Positions 6,750-12,852 of a stretch of 12,852 bases of DNA are shown one piece after another. Under the pieces are notes generated by a model, which was given only the letters and a program-made list of their open reading frames with translations, had not been told where the DNA came from and ran no database searches. The translations under genes were made by a program, and so were the position numbers. Source of the DNA: Candidatus Nitrosopumilus sp. (GTDB taxonomy: Archaea; Thermoproteota; Nitrososphaeria; Nitrososphaerales; Nitrosopumilaceae); contig JAOUAE010000028.1 in NCBI GenBank assembly GCA_029861085.1, positions 1 to 12,852 on the forward strand, in the 5' to 3' direction. Every line of letters starts with the position of its first letter. Within the stretch, counting starts at the first letter, position 1.

Positions 6750-7358
6750 ATGCAAATGATTTCAATCAATTATATTTTAGAATGTATGCCCAAAGAAAAA
6801 AACTATTTTGACGATATGTGGAAAGTATGCCTAAATGAAAACAAAAAAAGATTCACAAGGACCAAATTAAAAGATATATTAAAAAAAATGGAGGTGTTCG
6901 GATACATCAAAAAATACGGTCACAGAAGTGACATATTTTATGAAAAAAATTATCATCATTCATTTGAAGAAAATATAGGATTTATCAATAATCTCATGTT
7001 TACTTATGAATCTAAAATAAACACAGCATTAAAAAACATAGAAAACAAGAAAATATTTCTAGACGTATCAAAAGATCTTAATTCATACAAATTTAGCAAA
7101 CATACAAAAACAAATTATGAGTCACTACTAGATGGAATGTCAAGTATGTTTGAACTGGCATCTTCAATTCTATTAACTAAAGAAGAAAGTGAGGACAATG
7201 AATTAAAAAAAGAATTAAAGAAATGCTTTACTCAAATTAATAAGTTCATGGATGAGACAAACCAGAAATTGCTCAACGAAAGAAAAACAAGCGAGAGAAT
7301 ATTATTGCAAAAGGATTTCAGCAGTAGAATTCCCAAAGTTGGATACCTTAGAGCTTAG
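6750..7358 (+). CDS. Possible winged-helix DNA-binding protein with long helical C-terminus
   Basis: This is a 202-residue cytoplasmic protein I cannot place in a named family. Residues about 5-65 look like a winged helix: a first helix, then RFTRTKLKDILKKMEVFGYI as the putative recognition region, then a short wing around KKYGHRSDIFYEK. Residues 75-190 are mostly helical and Lys/Glu-rich, with LLDGMSSMFELASSILL as the most hydrophobic stretch; this could be a dimerisation or effector region, as in PadR- or MarR-like regulators. Composition is very AT-rich and Lys/Asn-heavy (runs such as KENKK). The start is supported by the TATA-like element at the correct distance. There is no operon partner; RidA follows after 86 bases. 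Confidence 0.65.
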   Translation: MQMISINYILECMPKEKNYFDDMWKVCLNENKKRFTRTKLKDILKKMEVFGYIKKYGHRSDIFYEKNYHHSFEENIGFINNLMFTYESKINTALKNIENKKIFLDVSKDLNSYKFSKHTKTNYESLLDGMSSMFELASSILLTKEESEDNELKKELKKCFTQINKFMDETNQKLLNERKTSERILLQKDFSSRIPKVGYLRA

Positions 7359-7444
7359 AAGAAAGATCAAGATTACCGCACCAACCATATCACTTCAATC
7401 AATTAGTAAAAATTAAAATCAGACAAAAATTTAGCATCATAGTC

Positions 7445-7900
7445 TTGATTGAGGAAAAACTTGAAACATTGGGAATTAAACTTCCAATTCCCCCTACCCC
7501 TGCTGGATCATATGTTCCTGCAGTAAAAACAGGAAATTTGTTGTTTATTTCAGGGCAAATACCAATGGAAAATGGCAAAGTTGTATTCACTGGAAAAGTT
7601 TCAAACGACAACTTGGAAATTGCTCAAAAATCAGCAAGAATGTGTGCAATTAACATTTTAGCTCAGATAAAAAGGGAATTGGGCAATTTGGATAAAGTTA
7701 CCAGAATAGTAAGACTGTCAGGATTTGTAAACTCCATGCCAGAATTTTCACAGCACCCAAAAGTCATCAATCCAGCTTCGGATTTGTTTTTTGAGGTATT
7801 TGGTGAAAATGGAAAGCATGCCAGAATTGCACTTGGCGCATCTTGTTTGCCATTAGACTCGATGACTGAAATTGATGCAATAGTTGAATTTTCAGAATAA
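7445..7900 (+). CDS. RidA/YjgF-family reactive enamine/imine deaminase
   Basis: RidA-family proteins hydrolyse reactive enamine/imine intermediates made by PLP enzymes and act as cytosolic trimers. The 151-residue protein belongs to the longer RidA-like subgroup with an N-terminal extension: PTPAGSYVPAVKTGNLLFISGQIP (16-40), a helix with KSARMCAINILAQIK, and the C-terminal HARIALGASCLPLDSMTEIDAIVEF (125-149). Arg127 lies where RidA proteins carry the substrate-carboxylate-binding Arg. The start is TTG at 7445; no in-frame ATG exists before the conserved region, and AATTAAAAT at 7411-7419 could serve as TATA for a leaderless start. The exact substrate is not predictable. Length and motifs are intact. 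Confidence 0.9.
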   Translation: MIEEKLETLGIKLPIPPTPAGSYVPAVKTGNLLFISGQIPMENGKVVFTGKVSNDNLEIAQKSARMCAINILAQIKRELGNLDKVTRIVRLSGFVNSMPEFSQHPKVINPASDLFFEVFGENGKHARIALGASCLPLDSMTEIDAIVEFSE

Positions 7901-7917
7901 TGAATTTGGAAATTTTC

Positions 7918-7924
7918 TTAAATA
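7918..7924 (+). promoter_or_regulatory. TATA-like element before the zinc-ribbon/Cys-rich pair
   Basis: TTAAATA is centred about 26 bases before ATG 7947, consistent with a leaderless transcript covering the two small overlapping genes. Confidence 0.5.
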
Positions 7925-7946
7925 GATTTTTTTAGCAATCTCACAT

Positions 7947-8144
7947 ATGGCTCAAATCTGTCGCGGATTATGTGACCGTCTAAAACCAACGTCATCTACA
8001 AATAATTTACGCTATAAAGTTGGTCAAAAATGGTGTTCATTGTGTGCATTATTTTTCTTTACTGAAGAAAATTCATGTCCCTGCTGTAAAACTAGATTAA
8101 GAACAAGTCCAAGGAGTAAAAGGTATGACTTGCCAAGAATGTAA
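7947..8144 (+). CDS. Small zinc-ribbon protein
   Basis: This 65-residue protein has paired cysteines: Cys5 and Cys9 (ICRGLC), Cys30 and Cys33 (WCSLC), Cys44 and Cys47 (CPCC). The last two pairs form a classical zinc-ribbon arrangement. The C-terminus is basic (KTRLRTSPRSKRYDLPRM), suggesting nucleic-acid contact. The ATG is supported by a TATA-like element 26 bases upstream. The end overlaps the next, Cys-rich gene by 20 bases, so the two are probably made together. It could be a small transcription-associated or ribosome-associated protein; the sequence does not decide. Confidence 0.75.
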   Translation: MAQICRGLCDRLKPTSSTNNLRYKVGQKWCSLCALFFFTEENSCPCCKTRLRTSPRSKRYDLPRM

Positions 8145-8289
8145 TCATGAAAAAGGAAAATGTGAATGCCTTTGTTGCTGCTCAATTTCACAAATTGGGT
8201 GCGTCTATTGCATTCTACCAGTTTTAGGATATAGACAAATCAAGAAAATTTTAAGAAAAACCAAAAACAAAGGCAATAAAATTCAATGA
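8125..8289 (+). CDS. 54-residue cysteine-rich protein overlapping the zinc-ribbon gene
   Basis: The product starts MTCQECNHEKGKCECLCCC and has nine cysteines in 54 residues: Cys3, 6, 13, 15, 17, 18, 19, 26 and 29, arranged CxxC, CxCxCCC and CxxC. A short hydrophobic stretch (VYCILPVLGY) precedes a strongly basic tail (KKILRKTKNKGNKIQ). An AGGAG sequence lies nine bases before the ATG, inside the upstream gene, so initiation is by ribosome binding site coupled to the zinc-ribbon gene. Metal binding (zinc or iron-sulphur) is likely from the cysteines; the role is unknown. The frame is easily missed because of its size and the 20-base overlap. Confidence 0.65.
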   Translation: MTCQECNHEKGKCECLCCCSISQIGCVYCILPVLGYRQIKKILRKTKNKGNKIQ

Positions 8290-8337
8290 TTAGTAGATTA
8301 CTATACACTTAGAGAAACAATTCATATACAGTTATGA

Positions 8338-9177
8338 TTGAGTAAAAAAATGTTAAAGATTTCATTGCTTATGTTAATTGCAATATCAATGATTTCAACT
8401 TCAGCTTTTGCAGAACCCGCAATAGAATTGAAAGTATCGTCTGAAGAAATTAAAGCATTAGATTCAATATGGATTTCAGGAAAAATTACAGACGTATCAC
8501 AGTTTAAGCCAATTAAACTAAGAGTAATTGGTCCTGATGGAGCACTGGTTTTTGCCCCTCAAGTGGAAATTGACGACAATGGCGAATTTAGAAAACTACT
8601 GAATGCGCCAATTCCAAGTTTTAGTGAAGGAGTACACTTGGTGACTGCAATTCATGAAGACATCAAAATAACGGCTAAGACTCAATTTACAGTTACAGCC
8701 CAAGAAATCCCTAGAAACCCAATGGCTCATATAATTCAAGAGAAAACAGATGAAGTAGGAGAAATTCAAAAACCAACAAATCAAAGCGGCATTACAATAT
8801 CAGCTAACGCAATAAATGGCTCAGATTTAATCACAGTTACAGGTACTACCAGTTTCAAGGGTTCAGATATTACATTGATGGTAAAATCACCAACTGGAAA
8901 TTTGGTTACAATTGCACAGGCGACACCAAATGTGTACGGCGATTTTGAAGTGGAAGTTAAGACAGGAGGTCAAATATGGAAAGAGGATGGAATGTATACA
9001 ATTACTGTAAATCAGGGAACCTCATCAGAGCATAAAGAATCAATTCAAGTCGAAATCAAAGATGGAGTAGTAGTACCAGAATTTGGAGTCATAGCATCAA
9101 TGGTATTAGCTGTATCAATTATTTCAATCATAATAGTTTCAGCAAAAACAAAGCTTGCCATATTGCCTAGATATTAA
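8338..9177 (+). CDS. Exported surface protein with PEFG-CTERM sorting signal
   Basis: This 279-residue protein is predicted to be exported. It has a signal peptide (residues 1-25, basic start, hydrophobic core LLMLIAISMIS, likely cut after AFA). Two Ig-like beta-sandwich regions follow, about 27-120 and 150-242. The C-terminus is VPEFG (PEFG at 247-250), then a hydrophobic helix (251-269) and a short basic end SAKTKLAILPRY. This tripartite tail is the PEFG-CTERM signal described for thaumarchaea, thought to be processed by an archaeosortase that anchors the protein at the surface. Start choice is uncertain: TTG 8338 keeps basic residues, while ATG 8350 is four codons later and fits the TATA-like CATATAC (8324-8330). 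A three-codon ORF (ATG ATT GAG TAA, 8334-8345) overlaps the start. Confidence 0.85.
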   Translation: MSKKMLKISLLMLIAISMISTSAFAEPAIELKVSSEEIKALDSIWISGKITDVSQFKPIKLRVIGPDGALVFAPQVEIDDNGEFRKLLNAPIPSFSEGVHLVTAIHEDIKITAKTQFTVTAQEIPRNPMAHIIQEKTDEVGEIQKPTNQSGITISANAINGSDLITVTGTTSFKGSDITLMVKSPTGNLVTIAQATPNVYGDFEVEVKTGGQIWKEDGMYTITVNQGTSSEHKESIQVEIKDGVVVPEFGVIASMVLAVSIISIIIVSAKTKLAILPRY

Positions 9178-9195
9178 TTCTAGAGTTAAAAAAGC

Positions 9196-9570
9196 ATGAC
9201 AATGTTTAATCTAGATAAAATAAAATCAGAAAAATACATCTCACTTGAGACATATAGAAGAAACAATCAGGCAGTAAAAACCCCAGTATGGTTTGTCATA
9301 AAAAATGATTCAATAATTATTGTTACAAGAGATCAAACAGGAAAAATAAAACGCCTTAGAAATAATCAAAAAGTAAAAATTGCAGCATGTTCGATTAAAG
9401 GAAAAATTTCAATGCCCTGGATTCCGGGCACTGCGCAAATTTTAACAGAGAAAGAAACCATAGAGGCTGTAAAGCTAAGAGACAAAAAATATGGATTTGT
9501 CTCAAAAATTTCCAAATTTCTAACTAGGAACAAAGGAAATCTCTTAGCAATATCAGTTAAAATAGATTAG
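9196..9570 (+). CDS. PPOX-class, probable F420-dependent flavin-fold enzyme
   Basis: The 124-residue protein has the split-barrel fold of pyridoxamine-phosphate-oxidase-like enzymes. Diagnostic segments are ETYRRNNQAVKTPVWFVI (16-33), RDQTGKIKRLRNNQKVKIAAC (about 41-61), and KISMPWIPGTAQIL. This matches the short actinobacterial/archaeal subgroup annotated as PPOX class F420-dependent enzymes, where the Thr-Pro-Val-Trp and Gly-Lys-x-Lys-Arg-Leu motifs line the cofactor pocket. Thaumarchaea make F420, so use of that cofactor is reasonable, but FMN or other flavins cannot be excluded; the substrate is unknown. ATG 9196 is 18 bases after the PEFG gene stop; ATG 9202 is an alternative. The gene converges on the membrane-protein gene with only four bases between the stops. 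Confidence 0.85.
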   Translation: MTMFNLDKIKSEKYISLETYRRNNQAVKTPVWFVIKNDSIIIVTRDQTGKIKRLRNNQKVKIAACSIKGKISMPWIPGTAQILTEKETIEAVKLRDKKYGFVSKISKFLTRNKGNLLAISVKID

Positions 9571-9574
9571 TAGA

Positions 9575-10093
9575 TTATTGTAATTGTTGTTCTCGGTTTA
9601 GTTTGTAAGCTGTCAGTCCTGCAAATCCAAAAACCATCCCCAACCCAACATATGCTAAAACCTGACTGTATTCTATCAATACTGCAGATACGCCAGTTCC
9701 AACAATTCCAGGAAGTAAAGATAAGGCATAGAGCCACCAACCACAACATCCAAGCGGAACTAAAGAGAAAAAGGAGAAAAAAGATGTTGCAGCAGTACTT
9801 CCAGTATTTGCCCCAAATGCTTTTTTCTTCACATCTAACTTACATCCCAACAATTTACTTTTCTCAGACAAGAAAATTTGCAAGCCAATTCCAACCCCCA
9901 TCCCGATAATAACTATCGAATTTAGCTGAAATGCAGCACTAATTGCTGCAAGCGGTTCTATTGCAGGAGTAGTAACCACAACTACTGAGAGATAAATGAC
10001 AACGGTCATGGTTCCAACCATAGCTGCTTTTTTAATTGGATTTGTGTTAGACCATTTTCTCATAATCCTACTATTGATCAATATGGATTTCAT
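9575..10093 (-). CDS. Four-helix membrane protein with GCCGWW motif, unknown function
   Basis: The 172-residue protein is counted from ATG 10093, eight bases after the DUF3179 gene stop. A longer reading to 10153 would overlap that gene by about 50 bases and adds residues with no membrane character, so the shorter start is preferred. Predicted membrane helices are about 22-42, 57-76, 101-130 and 144-164. A conserved-looking core reads SFFSLVPLGCCGWWLYALS (107-125), with the Cys-Cys pair 116-117 entering a helix, followed by PGIVGTGVSAVLIEYSQ. A third Cys (84) is in a loop. A paired cysteine at a membrane face could bind metal or undergo thiol redox. I do not recognise the family. It is co-transcribed with the DUF3179 gene. 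Confidence 0.75.
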   Translation of the reverse strand: MKSILINSRIMRKWSNTNPIKKAAMVGTMTVVIYLSVVVVTTPAIEPLAAISAAFQLNSIVIIGMGVGIGLQIFLSEKSKLLGCKLDVKKKAFGANTGSTAATSFFSFFSLVPLGCCGWWLYALSLLPGIVGTGVSAVLIEYSQVLAYVGLGMVFGFAGLTAYKLNREQQLQ

Positions 10094-10101
10094 AGTTTGA
10101 T

Positions 10102-11229
10102 TCAATCTTTCACATCTCCAAATAGTTCTGTGTTTGGATGAAACGCGACCCATTCAAACCAAAATCCAGGCTCAATTGACATTCGTTTTAATTGGTTTTC
10201 TTCATATTCACCAGAAATTGATAAACCATCATAGTTCCATTCAGAATTTGTTTGGGCATCAAAAATTTTACCATCGGCATATACAAAGTCTAAGATTTGA
10301 TCATCCATTGTTCGCTCAAATGCACGAGAGTTTTCAGAAAATAGAGAGACAAGCATTACAGGAGTTTCACCGATGAAATCATTGATGATAATATTAGATT
10401 CAATGTCATTTTGTTTGTAAGCTTTGTAGATATCATCCTGACTAAATCCAATGATGATTTCTTTAGGGTGTAATCTATCATCACTGTGTTCTACTGGAAA
10501 CATAATTCTAGGCTCTGAGTAATAACTTCCATAAGGATCAGTGGCATACGAACGAATATGTCCAGTGTCTGTTGTTAATACCAGAGTCTCTGGATGTAGT
10601 GATTTCCAATCACCCCAAGTTATTACATCAAACGGAATTAGATTTAGTTGGTACCCACTTAATTCTCCTTTAACCGCCATCCCAAGTGCTTGACTCCAAT
10701 ACGATTCAGTTAATCGGTCATACATCAACAGATTGCTATTATACAATTTTCCAGAGGTTCCAAACTCTACTTCGTGATTATTAATAATTCTCTCAAAGAC
10801 TTGATTGGTATAACATAGTGGACAATAAGTTACCAGTACGGGAATTCCCCCCACATTGTCATTTACAATTTCATGCCAGACTAAAATAAAAATTGGATAA
10901 GCCTTTGATTCACCATTAATTTCTAGCCCAATTACAGTGTCCGAATCTGACATAAACTGTGAATCATTTACCTTGGAAAACTTTGGATTATCAATTGAAG
11001 GAATTCCATCTTTTGGAGGCCCTCCACTCTTTATTTTGTCAAGTGGAATTAGATGTTCAACACCATTAGTTTCCATCAGTACAAGTTCAGAAGAAACAGC
11101 ATCATCGGATTTACCTGAATTTGCAAAAGTGGTTTGAGGAACAATTTCACCTTGGAGTGAGACAAATAATGCTGTAATTGCAATACCTATAACCACGATT
11201 GAGAAAATTATTTTTAGATTCAATATCAA
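10102..11229 (-). CDS. DUF3179-domain exported protein
   Basis: This 375-residue protein has an N-terminal signal anchor (residues 5-24, IIFSIVVIGIAITALF) and the DUF3179 domain over most of its length. Recognisable blocks are SKAYPIFILVWHEIVND (109-124), VTYCPLCYTN (133-142), EFGTSGKLYNSNLLMYDR (155-172) followed by YWSQ, and GDWKSLHPETLVL. The paired cysteines of CPLC (136, 139) and His119 look like a metal or disulphide site, but no reaction has been established to my knowledge. The start is TTG 11229; TTG 11223 is an alternative. TATA-like TTAATATTTTAC at 11243-11254 precedes it on the minus strand. The gene is first in a pair with the CCG-motif membrane protein and is divergent from a DoxX-like gene, so a cell-envelope role is likely. 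Confidence 0.9.
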   Translation of the reverse strand: MILNLKIIFSIVVIGIAITALFVSLQGEIVPQTTFANSGKSDDAVSSELVLMETNGVEHLIPLDKIKSGGPPKDGIPSIDNPKFSKVNDSQFMSDSDTVIGLEINGESKAYPIFILVWHEIVNDNVGGIPVLVTYCPLCYTNQVFERIINNHEVEFGTSGKLYNSNLLMYDRLTESYWSQALGMAVKGELSGYQLNLIPFDVITWGDWKSLHPETLVLTTDTGHIRSYATDPYGSYYSEPRIMFPVEHSDDRLHPKEIIIGFSQDDIYKAYKQNDIESNIIINDFIGETPVMLVSLFSENSRAFERTMDDQILDFVYADGKIFDAQTNSEWNYDGLSISGEYEENQLKRMSIEPGFWFEWVAFHPNTELFGDVKD

Positions 11230-11243
11230 ACAATATTTGTTTG
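11227..11243. promoter_or_regulatory. Perfect palindrome at the DUF3179 gene start
   Basis: CAAACAA-TAT-TTGTTTG is a perfect 7-bp inverted repeat. It covers the TTG start codon at 11229 and the bases just upstream, within the 91-base divergent region shared with the DoxX-like gene. The position suits an operator that would block transcription start of the minus-strand gene, or a hairpin in its RNA. No regulator for it lies in this window. Confidence 0.45.
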
Positions 11244-11320
11244 TAAAATATTAAAAAATTATTCCAACTTTTATTTTGATTTGGATAAATCCTTTTAATG
11301 AATTTCAAAAGTGTTCATCC

Positions 11321-11743
11321 ATGAGTACGGAGGCAAGTCTAAAAGAGAATGTATTACACGATATAACTCACTGGGGAATTAGTGCATCGATTGGAGTTAT
11401 ATTCATAATTCACAGCTTGAAAAAATTTGATCCTAGTTGGCGAGAGTGGTTAATGAGTATTGGAATACCACCTGAAATGCAGTTACCAATTGCATTAGCT
11501 GAATTCATTGGAGGAATTTTGCTAATCATAGGTGTATTAACCAGAGTCACAGGTTCAGTATTTGCAGTAATATTACTGGGTGCCATATTTCACATCAGGT
11601 GGGAAAATGGATTTTTTGTTTCACAAGGAGGATGGGAATGGGATCTAGTGATGCTAGCAGCAGTTCTTGCAATAATTGTTGCAGGTCCAGGAAGAATATC
11701 AATCTCACACCTAGTAAAAAAAATACCTAGATTCTTACAATAA
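11321..11743 (+). CDS. DoxX-family membrane protein
   Basis: This 140-residue integral membrane protein has four predicted helices (about 18-33, 55-74, 77-94, 106-123) and DoxX-type features: HSLKKFDP after helix 1, the LPIALAEFIGGILLIIGVLTR block spanning helix 2, and FHIRWENGFF after helix 3. DoxX-family proteins include the small subunit of archaeal thiosulphate:quinone oxidoreductase and relatives of unknown function; no DoxD-type partner is seen here, so that enzyme is not implied. ATG 11321 is preferred over an upstream TTG (11276) because TTTTAATG (11292-11299) lies about 26 bases before it and the extra 15 residues are not family-like. Its stop directly abuts the stop of the convergent DHH gene, with no bases between. 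Confidence 0.85.
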   Translation: MSTEASLKENVLHDITHWGISASIGVIFIIHSLKKFDPSWREWLMSIGIPPEMQLPIALAEFIGGILLIIGVLTRVTGSVFAVILLGAIFHIRWENGFFVSQGGWEWDLVMLAAVLAIIVAGPGRISISHLVKKIPRFLQ

Positions 11744-12852
11744 TTATTTTATTTTTTTATTTAATTCTGTAATGAATTTTTTTATCTTTGGTTTTGGAAT
11801 CACTGCACCACATGCTTTGTCATGACCACCACCAGAACCGCCAAGACTGGTTGCCAAAAGATTTACAATTTTGCCCAAGTGTACCTTGCAATTCTTAGAT
11901 CCTCTAACGGAAACAGCATAAATTCCATGATCAATTCGTTCCTTGTAAGCAACACCAACATCTTTTCCAGACAACCCCATTACAAAATTAACTGCACCGC
12001 TTGCACCAGCATCCAAAATTTCCATATGACCAAGGTTAGTCATTGTTTTCATTCCTTTCTTTACTTTGGCAATCATTTGAGATAATTTTTCTACCTGAAT
12101 TTGTGCAAACTCAAAAGTGTTTGGGATATCATGAGGGAATTTTGACTCTGCCAGCTCTTCAACCAAATATTGTAAATAATCAGGTTCTCTTTGATGTCCA
12201 ACAATGTTGTAAGTCATCACTGTTGCACTAATCAAAGCAAATTGTCTGTCATAAATTTGGAGTAGTTTTGAACCAATAGGTCTATCTTCCATATAGTCAG
12301 TAATCGCAGCACATGTTGCAACAAATGAGGCATGATCATTAAGCTTAGATGCATATGCGGTGTAAACTTGAACAGTAGTACATTCATTGATGTCATGAAT
12401 GACTTTAACTTTAATTTTTTTCAAAGATGTTACAACATTAGGATCAATATCATGGTGATCAATGTAAGTAACTGAAACTTTATTTTTTCTAAGCCGGGTC
12501 ATAATATCTATAAATTCATCTTGAGTCTTTTTGCTCAGTCCCAAATCACAAATAAATAATGATTTTAGTTTTTCATCTAAGACAACTTGGTTTAATGCTT
12601 CCATTTGACCAGGATAATCTACAAGAATTGCATCACCGCCAAAGGCTTGTCGTATGAGTGCTGCAGAACTAATTCCGTCACAGTCTTCTTTATGAGAAAT
12701 ACAAATGACTTTTGTTCGTTGTTGTTTAGTTACTTTTTTAGCTGGTGTTTTTTTAGTTACTTTTTTAGCTGGTGTTTTTTTAGTTACTTTTTTAGCTGGT
12801 GTTTTTTTAGTTACTTTTTTAGCTGGTGTTTTTTTAGTTACTTTTTTAGCTG
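11744..12852 (-). CDS. DHH/DHHA1-family phosphoesterase with Lys-rich repeat tail, N-terminus outside window
   Basis: DHH-family enzymes are Mn-dependent phosphodiesterases or exonucleases (RecJ, nanoRNase and relatives). About 368 residues are visible. Motifs in order: CISHKEDCDGISSAAL (motif I, 12711-12664), LFICDLGLS (motif II Asp), YIDHHDID (the DHH triad), and the DHHA1 substrate loop GGSGGGHDKACGA near the C-terminus (about 11840-11800). All expected metal ligands are present. ATG 12604 is internal, because motif I lies upstream of it in the same open frame. Upstream of motif I the frame continues as AKKVTK preceded by repeated AKKVTKKTP units to the window edge, so the true start is not seen. 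The basic tail probably binds nucleic acid. The exact substrate is not predictable. Confidence 0.9.
   Translation of the reverse strand, partial: AKKVTKKTPAKKVTKKTPAKKVTKKTPAKKVTKKTPAKKVTKQQRTKVICISHKEDCDGISSAALIRQAFGGDAILVDYPGQMEALNQVVLDEKLKSLFICDLGLSKKTQDEFIDIMTRLRKNKVSVTYIDHHDIDPNVVTSLKKIKVKVIHDINECTTVQVYTAYASKLNDHASFVATCAAITDYMEDRPIGSKLLQIYDRQFALISATVMTYNIVGHQREPDYLQYLVEELAESKFPHDIPNTFEFAQIQVEKLSQMIAKVKKGMKTMTNLGHMEILDAGASGAVNFVMGLSGKDVGVAYKERIDHGIYAVSVRGSKNCKVHLGKIVNLLATSLGGSGGGHDKACGAVIPKPKIKKFITELNKKIK
12727..12852. repeat. 27-base tandem repeat encoding the AKKVTKKTP tail
   Basis: Four complete copies of a 27-base unit (plus-strand starts at 12727, 12754, 12781 and 12808) and a fifth cut at the window end (12835-12852) are identical base for base. 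Each begins TAGTTAC on the plus strand. On the coding strand a unit encodes AKKVTKKTP, with a run of seven A. Absence of any synonymous difference points to recent expansion by slippage or unequal exchange. The total copy number is not visible. Confidence 0.95.

Noticed and set aside
6653..6759. Possible tiny plus-strand gene starting MKTGKNYIVV
   Set aside because: It stops after ten codons; a longer product needs an assumed slip in a run of five A, with no independent support.
11744..12604. DHH gene starting at ATG 12604
   Set aside because: DHH motif I (HKEDCDG) lies upstream in the same open frame, so this Met is internal.
12727..12852. CRISPR-like array
   Set aside because: The 27-base units are directly adjacent with no spacers and are in frame with a coding sequence.

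Overview
The window looks like chromosomal DNA of a marine ammonia-oxidising archaeon of the Nitrosopumilus type (Nitrososphaerota). The evidence is AT-rich sequence, a CdvC/Vps4 cell-division ATPase, an ESCRT-III-like protein, a surface protein ending in a PEFG-CTERM sorting signal, a TrmB-family regulator and a probable F420-dependent PPOX enzyme. Many genes have a TATA-like element about 25 bases before the start codon and no ribosome binding site, as expected for leaderless archaeal mRNAs. The assignment rests on gene content and protein patterns only.

Layout. Positions 1-2641 (minus strand) hold carA and carB for carbamoyl phosphate synthesis. carA is whole. carB runs off the left edge, and its 5' part is split by a 22-base insertion at 1380-1401 that changes the frame and carries stops in both relevant frames; the rest of the visible gene is clean. 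Positions 2712-4966 (minus) form a three-gene unit: an ESCRT-III-like (CdvB-type) protein, a small helical protein of unknown function, and CdvC. It is transcribed away from a TrmB-like regulator (5126-6286, plus). Four GTAAC/GTTAC boxes lie in the shared promoter region on the cdv side.

Positions 6287-6749 hold no intact gene, but a small minus-strand gene broken by one in-frame TAA lies at 6338-6562. Next, on the plus strand, come a winged-helix-like protein with a long helical tail (6750-7358), a RidA-family deaminase (7445-7900), a zinc-ribbon protein (7947-8144), an overlapping 54-residue Cys-rich protein (8125-8289), a PEFG-CTERM surface protein (8338-9177) and a PPOX/F420 enzyme (9196-9570). 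On the minus strand, a DUF3179 exported protein and a membrane protein with a CCG motif form a pair (9575-11229), divergent from a DoxX-like membrane protein (11321-11743). The right end is a DHH/DHHA1 phosphoesterase (11744 to beyond 12852, minus). Its N-terminal side carries a Lys-rich tail made of 27-base repeats identical at nucleotide level, which runs off the window.

Functional themes are nucleotide and arginine precursor supply (carAB), Cdv/ESCRT cell division with a likely dedicated regulator, and cell-surface or redox proteins. The items most worth a second look are the carB insertion, the two genes ahead of cdvC with their operator-like boxes, and the repeat-built histone-H1-like tail on the DHH enzyme.
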